From: an uncultured Butyricicoccus sp.
GTDB taxonomy: Bacteria; Bacillota; Clostridia; Oscillospirales; Butyricicoccaceae
Reading direction: 5' to 3'
Assembly (NCBI GenBank): GCA_910584935.1
Contig: CAJUDU010000071.1
Span: forward strand, 1-11,726
DNA length: 11,726 bases
The notes beneath the pieces are model-generated. The model made no database searches. It saw nothing but the letters and a program-made list of their open reading frames with translations, and had not been told where the DNA came from. The first letter of the stretch is position 1; every line of letters begins with the position of its first letter. Of this stretch, positions 6,828 through 11,726 are shown piece after piece. Made by a program: the position numbers and the translations under genes.

Positions 6828-8445
6828 CTGCTCCACCTTCACTTTCATCATTTTCATTTGGATCGACCTGCATGGGGATAAATTCTGCTCCAGCCGCCGC
6901 AAGTTTTTGATTTTCTGCCGCAAGCTGTTCTACATTTTCATCCCAATCGCCGCCGCCTGTTTCACGGGTCACTTGCTCATGAGTTTTTAGCCCATGTTGG
7001 ATTTGCAATACCGCGGCTTTTGCTTCTTTCAGCGGGTCAAGCGAACCTTGTGTCGGTCCGATCCAACGTGCCCCGCACCATGCCGCACGAATTAACGGGT
7101 CACTGAAAAAACCCGGTGCTTTGATACGCCCGCGGGCAACAGCTTCCGCAAGCCAAACTTCATAAACAGGCTGGCAGAAGTCATCAACAAACCATTTGCG
7201 GCGCATCCGGAAATCTTCCCAGGCATCCATCAGCGCTGCCCTGGCGGAGGAATAAGAAGAATTGTATTCTTTGACAAGTACATCATAGGGGATGTTCATA
7301 CCTGCGCCAATCAACTTGCAGAATGTGTTCACAAAAGCATCAAATCCTGTTGTCGGGATGTTTGGACTGCCGAATTTGATATCTTCGGATTCCGCCAAAT
7401 GCGCAACCGTACCCGGTCCCATCTCATATTCATTTTGCGCTGCTGGCAGGGAAGCCGCATCCGGGTTTGTTTCCGGCGCTGCGATATCCCCAGTACCAAC
7501 AACATTGATAGGGATTTCGGATGGGTCGGTTTTGGTGACAATCCATGCGGTAAAAAAGCTTTGCACCAGCGCTGCCATTAACGCGGATTCTGTGTAGCGG
7601 CGGAGCTGCAAAAGTGGTTCAACGACCTGTGCCAAATACGAAACGCCACGATATTGGTCACAACGTTCGCTGTTCATTATGTGCAGGATATTGGGCAGTC
7701 CAGTTTCTTTGCCATAAGCTTCAATGCGTGTCCAAACTGTGGGTTCACCTGTAATTTGCCATGGGTAAGTGTTGCGGATATAATAAGCCACAACCATGCC
7801 GCTGGCATCCACTTCCACACCATCAAAAATGCGGTTGCCATTGTCCGGATTCCTGCCATCTGTAATGCCTGGATAAAGTGTACCGCCGCCATAATCCATT
7901 GGTGTGCTGATACGGTCAGCCTCCACCAAATGAATCCGCAGGGAATATGGATTTGCTGGGGTGACGGGATAATGCTTAAATACTGGGAACACATCGCCGC
8001 TCATAAGCCATGACAAAAGTGCAAGCTGCTGGAGTTCACTGAATGCGTTCATACCTGTCGCATCACAATTTTGCTTGCGGTCTGCCCAAAGGCGAAATTC
8101 CGCTTCGGTATGTTTTTGCCACAGTTTTGCCGCTTCAGGTGAAAGTCCTAAGATTTCGCGTCCAATGCTGCTTTTCAGTGTCAGTCCAACACCAACCACT
8201 TTTGTGCGATTGGTATTGACCGCCGAGGTCGCAAGCGGGGAGGACATATATAAAATTCTTCCGCGCTGGCGTAAAGTCGTATTGTTCCAATCAATATCTT
8301 CATTTGGCGCGCCGCTTTGCGGCGTGAAGCCTTTCAGTGCCCGCCGAATATGACTTGCCCCAGCTTCACTGTAGCCGCGAGATTTGGGGCGGGTGCTGTC
8401 TGGCAAAATAAGTCCGGTTCGTTTGTCCTGATAGATTGCTTTCAC
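6814..8445 (-). CDS. B: Portal protein, lambda gpB family
   Basis: 543 residues, near the 533 of lambda gpB (phage portal, lambda family, PF05136). Family features seen: the N-terminal SRGYSEAGASHIRRALKGF region, DWNNTTLRQRGRILYMSSPLA followed by a NTNRTKVVGVGLTL segment (residues about 52-92), LLSWLMSGDVFPVF, LVEADRISTP, and the KEYNSSYSSARAALMDAWEDF helix near residue 400. Twelve copies form the ring at one capsid vertex through which DNA enters and to which the tail attaches. The C-terminus is acidic (NENDESEGG). The start is uncertain. The GTG at 8445 follows the gpW-like stop by 11 bases, but AGAAGG directly touches it, which is poor spacing. No ATG occurs until about codon 67. The next gene overlaps the end of this one by 14 bp. 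Confidence 0.93.
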   Translation of the reverse strand: MKAIYQDKRTGLILPDSTRPKSRGYSEAGASHIRRALKGFTPQSGAPNEDIDWNNTTLRQRGRILYMSSPLATSAVNTNRTKVVGVGLTLKSSIGREILGLSPEAAKLWQKHTEAEFRLWADRKQNCDATGMNAFSELQQLALLSWLMSGDVFPVFKHYPVTPANPYSLRIHLVEADRISTPMDYGGGTLYPGITDGRNPDNGNRIFDGVEVDASGMVVAYYIRNTYPWQITGEPTVWTRIEAYGKETGLPNILHIMNSERCDQYRGVSYLAQVVEPLLQLRRYTESALMAALVQSFFTAWIVTKTDPSEIPINVVGTGDIAAPETNPDAASLPAAQNEYEMGPGTVAHLAESEDIKFGSPNIPTTGFDAFVNTFCKLIGAGMNIPYDVLVKEYNSSYSSARAALMDAWEDFRMRRKWFVDDFCQPVYEVWLAEAVARGRIKAPGFFSDPLIRAAWCGARWIGPTQGSLDPLKEAKAAVLQIQHGLKTHEQVTRETGGGDWDENVEQLAAENQKLAAAGAEFIPMQVDPNENDESEGGADESI

Positions 8446-8456
8446 CTTCTTTTTTT

Positions 8457-8711
8457 TTACCAGTCACGCGGCAGCACGCCAAATGCCCGCCGGGGTTTGG
8501 ATTTTTGTAAAAGAGCTTCAAGTTCATCGACTTTTGCTTCTGCTGCTTCGATTTCCTTTTGCAGTGCAGGCAGGTCAAAACGGGTCAGTGTCCGGTCGCT
8601 GATGGTATAACTTTTTACGCCGCCATCTATCAATACAAGATACGCTTCCCGCAGTTTATCCAGCGCCTTTTGCCGGAAAATAAGCCGTGTTTTCAGTTCG
8701 GTTTGGTTCAC
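8457..8711 (-). CDS. gpW-like head-tail connector protein
   Basis: 84 residues starting at a GTG at 8711, with GAGGTG seven bases upstream, just past the terminase stop. It sits between terminase large subunit and portal, the slot of lambda W (68 residues). The pattern fits: an N-terminal helix (KALDKLREAYLVLIDG), a beta hairpin (KSYTISDRTLTRFD), a second long helix (LPALQKEIEAAEAKVDELEALL) and an Arg-rich tail ending RAFGVLPRDW. GpW binds under the portal after packaging and provides the surface for FII. The TISDRTLTR segment also recalls the DUF6148 group of gpW-like phage proteins. The name rests on layout and position more than on strong identity. Confidence 0.8.
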   Translation of the reverse strand: MNQTELKTRLIFRQKALDKLREAYLVLIDGGVKSYTISDRTLTRFDLPALQKEIEAAEAKVDELEALLQKSKPRRAFGVLPRDW

Positions 8712-8722
8712 AAGGGATCACC

Positions 8723-10651
8723 TCACCAGTCGTCATAATATTTACTGAGTTTTGGTTTTTGCAGTTTGCGTGCCGCAGATTTTGGATGTTGTACGGCGGA
8801 TGCTGTGGCTTTACCGCGTGCGGCAAGCAGCCGCCTTTCAACCGCATCAAGCTGCACAGGCAAAACTTCAAATGCGGCGAGAGCATAGTTGCGGCAGTCC
8901 AAAGGTTCATTGCGTTCATGTCCGGGAAGTTTTACCCATTCCCAGGGATGGGCTTTTTTCTTTGGGTTGTATTCGAGCTTTTCAGACAGCAGCCCAATGA
9001 AATACGCCGCGCCATAATCATCCCGCGCCGGGAAATGGCAATATCTTGCGCCCGGTTTTTTGACATTCAGGTTGTCCATGATGATTTGTTTACCGGAATC
9101 GACACCAAGCTGATACTGCCAGCAGGTGCCAAGCATATGTTTGTCAATTAAAATACGCATTTGTTTTGGCGGGGAGGTGTACGGTTTATCCTGTCCGCCA
9201 AATCCTTTGATGCAGAATACCTTTTTACCGATACGTTCCTGGCAATTCAGGCGAACATGTTGGGCAAACTGTCCACCTTCATCCACAAAAGACATAGACA
9301 CGCGCAGCCCAATGCCATCTTTGAAACGGAATACGCGGTCAAACACCATTTCGTCAAGTTTCGCCCAGGTTTCAGGATCGTCAGGTCTGCCCATGACGAC
9401 ACCTTTTTCAATACCCCAGGTTTCGCCCTGATATCCATGCCCGACAACTTCATATTCCATGCGGTTGTTTTGGGTATCAAGTCCCGCAGTCAGCACCAGA
9501 ACACCGTCCGGAAGTTCTGTAGGTGTGCCGTCTGCATTTTTGCCATAATCCTCACGCCGCGCAAGCATACTGTCCTCATCCTGTGTATCGCCGCGATCTT
9601 CCCAAAGTTCGCCAAAGCAGGTGTTATACACAACCTGCATTTTCCGGGTGCTGCCGGTCGCGTTTAAATATTTCAGGATGATGGATTCCCAACTTGCCCA
9701 CTGCGACACAAAAGCATTCAGCCAGAATGACCGGACACCTTGCGCATTTGGGTTATCCGCTTGCCAGCGTGCAGGTTGGCGCTTCATGGTGGGTTCATCC
9801 GAAACACAGCCGCAGCCGGGGCAAACATAATAGACTTCTGTGATTTTATAAGTCTTTTTATGATGTACTTCATAGGTTTCATATTCATATTTGATATTTT
9901 CGCGGCAGATTTCATGATATTCCCCACAATGTGGACATTGCGATTTCCACCGTTCCATGGTGCCTTCATGGTAAGATGCTTCGATGGCACTGGCATTTTT
10001 GATGGTGGGTGTGCTGACTTCCACAGCTTTTGCATTATAAAATGTGGTTTGGCGTGCCATGGCAAGTTCCCATGGGTCGCCTTCATTGCCAGCCGATAAT
10101 GCCCAGCGGTCGCGTTCATCTCCCAAAACATAACGGATAGGCTTGGACGCAAGGGCATGGGCTTCTGTAGAACCGCATAATGTCAGGATGCCGCCGGGAT
10201 AGGTCTTTTGCAGGACAGTATTGCCACTGTCACGGCTTTTGGGCGCAACCACTTTTTTGCGCAGGGAAGGACAGTCCCGGATCATTGGCGCAATCCGCAG
10301 CTTGGAAAATTCTTTCGCGTCAATGGTTGTTGGGTGTACAAAAAGAATGCTGCCGGGATCTTGGTCAATGATGTAACCAATGGCGTTCATTTCAAATTCC
10401 GATTTGCCAACCTGGGATGCCGCCACCATAACAATCCTGCGTACTTTTGGATCTGTGAAAGCATCCATGGGTTCTTTCAGATAAGGTGTGCGGCTGGTGT
10501 GCCATAAGCCAGGTTCCGCACTGCTTTCGGTGGATAAATAGCGTTTCTGTTCTGCCCATTCGGTTACGGTTAAATCTTCTGGCGGCTTCATGCCGATGAG
10601 CAGTTTCCGGACAACCGTATTCAGCTTTTTGATTTCATGGTGGGTTTTCAT
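8723..10651 (-). CDS. A: Terminase large subunit, lambda gpA family
   Basis: 642 residues from the ATG at 10651; lambda gpA has 641. This start overlaps the small-subunit gene by 17 bp. In-frame ATGs at 10660 and 10666 are possible, and 10705 would lie deep in the previous gene. N-terminal ATPase: Walker A-like ASQVGKSE (residues 78-85) and Walker B YVLGDE (174-179). A four-Cys zinc-binding insert follows (CPHC at 239-242, CPGC at 277-280). The C-terminal nuclease has acidic residues in TAGLD (Asp392), SFVDEGG (Asp457) and PLDCRNY (Asp585), fitting an RNase H-like metal site. The enzyme cuts concatemeric phage DNA and pumps it into the procapsid. The gpA family is mostly associated with cos-type packaging. 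Confidence 0.96.
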   Translation of the reverse strand: MKTHHEIKKLNTVVRKLLIGMKPPEDLTVTEWAEQKRYLSTESSAEPGLWHTSRTPYLKEPMDAFTDPKVRRIVMVAASQVGKSEFEMNAIGYIIDQDPGSILFVHPTTIDAKEFSKLRIAPMIRDCPSLRKKVVAPKSRDSGNTVLQKTYPGGILTLCGSTEAHALASKPIRYVLGDERDRWALSAGNEGDPWELAMARQTTFYNAKAVEVSTPTIKNASAIEASYHEGTMERWKSQCPHCGEYHEICRENIKYEYETYEVHHKKTYKITEVYYVCPGCGCVSDEPTMKRQPARWQADNPNAQGVRSFWLNAFVSQWASWESIILKYLNATGSTRKMQVVYNTCFGELWEDRGDTQDEDSMLARREDYGKNADGTPTELPDGVLVLTAGLDTQNNRMEYEVVGHGYQGETWGIEKGVVMGRPDDPETWAKLDEMVFDRVFRFKDGIGLRVSMSFVDEGGQFAQHVRLNCQERIGKKVFCIKGFGGQDKPYTSPPKQMRILIDKHMLGTCWQYQLGVDSGKQIIMDNLNVKKPGARYCHFPARDDYGAAYFIGLLSEKLEYNPKKKAHPWEWVKLPGHERNEPLDCRNYALAAFEVLPVQLDAVERRLLAARGKATASAVQHPKSAARKLQKPKLSKYYDDW

Positions 10652-11195
10652 CCGGTTCATCCTCATCTGGTTCCCAATCGCGACGCTGGCGTACACGTTC
10701 TTCATATTTTGCCGGGTCGTATTGGTAGTGGGAAAGTTCCTGCATCAGTGCATAGACTTCTTTACGAATAATTTCCGCAGCTTCCGCAGGTGTCGCAGCT
10801 GACGCGGTATCCATGGCAAGCCGTCCGGGGAGCGACAGCAATGCGCCGCGGATGGTGTAAATTAAATCTTCTGTCAGTGCAGCGACATCTTCACTGCGAT
10901 GCAGTTTGCCTTGCAGTTCAGCGACTTCCATTTCAGCGATTTTTGCTTTGGCTTCTTTGTAAGCGGCATCTGCCGCATCTTTTTCACGCTTAATCTGTGC
11001 ATCGTCTTTGTTTCTTTTCTCTTTGGACTTATAGGCGATATATCTATGTACTGAATCACACAAAAAATACCGTCCGCGGCTGGCTTTTTCCAGTGTACCA
11101 TTTTCCTCTAACTGGCGGATTGTACGCCCCTCAAGGCCTAAGATAAGCGCTAACTCTGGTGGACTAACAATTGTTTCTACTGTGATTTTATCCAT
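10635..11195 (-). CDS. Terminase small subunit, Nu1-like
   Basis: 186 residues from the ATG at 11195, with AGAAGGTG at 11201-11208 ending five bases upstream; a TTG at 11228 would add 11 residues but lacks such a site. Residues about 8-45 form a winged-helix DNA-binding domain (SPPELALILGLEGRTIRQLEENG, then a GRYFLCDSVHRYI wing/helix) like that of lambda Nu1 (181 residues). Residues about 50-90 are a highly charged helix likely to be coiled coil (KREKDAADAAYKEAKAKIAEM). The C-terminus is acidic and Pro-rich, and probably contacts the large subunit encoded next. Nu1 recognises the cos region and loads the large subunit. The binding sites should lie close by, which makes the upstream 11196-11310 stretch of interest. 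Confidence 0.9.
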   Translation of the reverse strand: MDKITVETIVSPPELALILGLEGRTIRQLEENGTLEKASRGRYFLCDSVHRYIAYKSKEKRNKDDAQIKREKDAADAAYKEAKAKIAEMEVAELQGKLHRSEDVAALTEDLIYTIRGALLSLPGRLAMDTASAATPAEAAEIIRKEVYALMQELSHYQYDPAKYEERVRQRRDWEPDEDEPDENPP

Positions 11196-11244
11196 GGAAT
11201 CACCTTCTTTATCGAAGATATCCGCCAAAAGGAACGGAAATGCT

Positions 11245-11255
11245 AAAAAATTTTT
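11245..11255. other. Symmetric A/T tract, possible bent DNA
   Basis: An AAAAAA run followed directly by TTTTT, lying between the cos-like element and the terminase small-subunit gene. Such tracts bend or stiffen DNA. In lambda a bend between the cosB sites is made by IHF, so a structural role here is possible but is inference only. Confidence 0.4.
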
Positions 11256-11270
11256 CGTTGCTAACTACAT

Positions 11271-11304
11271 AAATATTGGGGCTCGCCGACCTGCACTAAT
11301 ATTT
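11271..11304. other. Candidate cos site: GC-rich island within an inverted repeat
   Basis: AAATATT (11271-11277) and AATATTT (11298-11304) are a perfect inverted repeat around a 20-base core that is 15/20 G+C, in otherwise AT-rich DNA. The core GGGGCTCGCCGACCTGC shares GGGGC and CGACCT, in similar spacing, with the lambda cosN sequence GGGGCGGCGACCTCGC. It lies 76 bp upstream of the small terminase start. In lambda, cos is likewise just upstream of Nu1. The terminase is of the cos-cutting gpA family. No cut position can be shown from sequence, and in this window the resemblance is on the strand opposite to the terminase genes. Confidence 0.45.
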
Positions 11305-11352
11305 GGAATGCGTCACAGTACCTTTTTATGCAGGATATGTATATCTTTCTAA

Positions 11353-11387
11353 GCGAAAAAGCACCCTCACAGGATGAAGATGCTTTT
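11353..11387 (-). terminator. Intrinsic (rho-independent) terminator
   Basis: On the minus strand AAAAGCATCTTCA and TGAGGGTGCTTTT can pair over 13 base pairs around a TCCTG loop, and a run of five T (11356-11360) ends the stem. Two of the pairs are G-U, which form only in minus-strand RNA; on the plus strand they would be A-C mismatches. The signal therefore works right to left. It lies after the sigma-like gene and before the terminase genes. It could end the regulatory operon, or act as a control point read through late in infection. Confidence 0.85.
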
Positions 11388-11555
11388 CACAAAAATTATT
11401 TTAATGGAGGTTTACCCGATTGTCCTCATGCAGACGTTAGGGGCATGTCCCTCCCAGCGCCAGCCAGGAGGGTGAAACAGAGAGAAAAGAAAACACGAAT
11501 CGGTAGTACCAAGCCCATCACCCGTGGTCTACGACCAGTATCATGATAGCATAAA
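11388..11555. other. Non-coding stretch with clustered inverted repeats, possible structured RNA
   Basis: No convincing gene lies here; the longest open frames are short and lack codon or start support. Four inverted repeats are present: CCGATT (11416-11421) with AATCGG (11498-11503), enclosing the others; CCCTCC (11449-11454) with GGAGGG (11467-11472); AGGG (11439-11442) with CCCT (11449-11452), which shares bases with the previous hairpin so only one of the two can form; and TGGTC (11525-11529) with GACCA (11533-11537). GGTAGTACC at 11502-11510 is a further small palindrome. The strand is undecided. A minus-strand transcript would place this fold just before the intrinsic terminator. I recognise no named RNA family. 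Confidence 0.4.
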
Positions 11556-11726
11556 CTAAGCGGACAAAACGGACAACTTTAAAAATCTATCATGGGACTT
11601 TCTCACGCCGTCTGCTGTGTTCTTTCCGCCAATGCTATTCGCCACCTGCTGCCAGCTTAACCCATTGACGTAACGCAGGGATAATATCATCCGCATCTGC
11701 GCATCTTCCACACTTGCTATGTACCG
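11556..11726 (-). CDS. Sigma-70 region-4-like phage late regulator (C-terminal part)
   Basis: The last 56 codons of a gene entering from the right edge, ending at TAG 11558-11556. The visible protein (YIASVEDAQMRMILSLRYVN, then GLSWQQVANSIGGKNTADGV, then RKSHDRFLK) is a helix-turn-helix like sigma factor region 4, of the group annotated as DUF1492, ArpU-like or sigma-70 family phage regulator in Bacillota. Such genes usually sit just before the terminase small subunit and are thought to switch on late genes. WQQVANSIG would be the first part of the turn and VRKSHDRFL the recognition helix. The protein ends with the short repeat LSV-LSA. The N-terminal part is outside the window. Confidence 0.85.
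   Translation of the reverse strand, partial: RYIASVEDAQMRMILSLRYVNGLSWQQVANSIGGKNTADGVRKSHDRFLKLSVLSA
11561..11576. repeat. Short tandem repeat TTGTCCG at the end of the sigma-like gene
   Basis: TTGTCCG occurs twice on the minus strand (11576-11570 and 11567-11561) with a nine-base period, making the 9-mers TTGTCCGTT and TTGTCCGCT. It encodes the terminal LSV-LSA and stops three bases before the stop codon. It may be a protein-binding site placed in the gene end, but two copies could also be chance. Confidence 0.45.

Noticed and set aside
8450..8460. Programmed frameshift at the nine-A run fusing the gpW-like protein to the portal
   Set aside because: The gpW-like frame ends in TAA at the very start of the A run, so a ribosome would meet the stop before the slippery bases; re-initiation is a simpler reading.
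8687..9667. Two long plus-strand open frames (154 and 168 codons) opposite the terminase gene
   Set aside because: Both are antisense to a clear gpA-family terminase whose motifs span the region; their translations look like reverse-complement shadows.
11200..11350. Sigma-70 promoter for the structural operon
   Set aside because: I looked for TTGACA/TATAAT-like boxes with about 17 bp spacing on the minus strand and found none convincing, so none is annotated.
11428..11520. Small minus-strand open frame starting MGLVLPIRVFF with a signal-peptide-like hydrophobic stretch
   Set aside because: Only about 30 codons, no Shine-Dalgarno sequence before the ATG, and the sequence is better explained by the inverted repeats; kept only as a remote leader-peptide possibility.
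11328..11546. 72-codon plus-strand open frame in the region between the regulator and the terminase
   Set aside because: It reads through the terminator and the hairpin cluster, opposes the direction of every other gene, has no ribosome binding site before its ATG and looks like no known protein.
1..11726. tRNA genes, CRISPR arrays, insertion sequences, attachment sites
   Set aside because: No cloverleaf, regularly spaced repeat array, transposase or integrase was seen on either strand.

Overview
The window is the head-assembly and early tail part of a tailed phage or prophage. Every gene I can support lies on the minus strand, so transcription runs from right to left. The head genes follow the lambda order closely: terminase small subunit (Nu1-like), terminase large subunit (A), gpW-like connector, portal (B), protease with nested scaffold (C/Nu3), decoration protein (D), major capsid (E), FI-position protein, FII-like connector, tail completion protein (Z), and a protein in the position of tail terminator U. 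After these come a small unknown protein, a Rha-family protein and the start of a contractile-tail sheath gene. The left edge of the window cuts off the sheath C-terminus. The particle is therefore probably a myovirus with a lambda-type head.

The host is probably a member of the Bacillota (Clostridia or Negativicutes). I infer this from the consistently strong AGGAGG-type ribosome binding sites, the frequent GTG starts, the sigma-region-4-like regulator just upstream of the terminase genes, and the Rha protein type. No host gene, integrase or attachment site lies in the window, so the window cannot show whether this is an integrated prophage or a free phage.

Right end (11196-11726): the last 56 codons of a sigma-70 region-4-like late regulator enter from the right edge. 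After its stop, about 360 bp carry no convincing gene. In the direction of transcription this stretch holds a block of inverted repeats (11416-11537), a strong intrinsic terminator whose G-U pairs fit only the minus-strand RNA (11353-11387), a GC-rich island inside an AT-rich inverted repeat that resembles a cos site (11271-11304), and a symmetric A/T tract (11245-11255). The terminase small subunit follows.

Middle (3766-11195): DNA packaging, portal, capsid maturation and capsid shell genes are packed with short gaps or overlaps, as in one translationally coupled operon. The protease gene has a strong internal Shine-Dalgarno site and an in-frame ATG that would give a separate scaffold protein, like lambda C/Nu3.

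Left end (1-3769): FII-like and Z-like connector genes overlap by ATGA. The U-position protein, an unrecognised 104-residue protein, the Rha-family protein (an unusual cargo here) and the tail sheath follow. I see no tRNA, rRNA, CRISPR array or insertion sequence.
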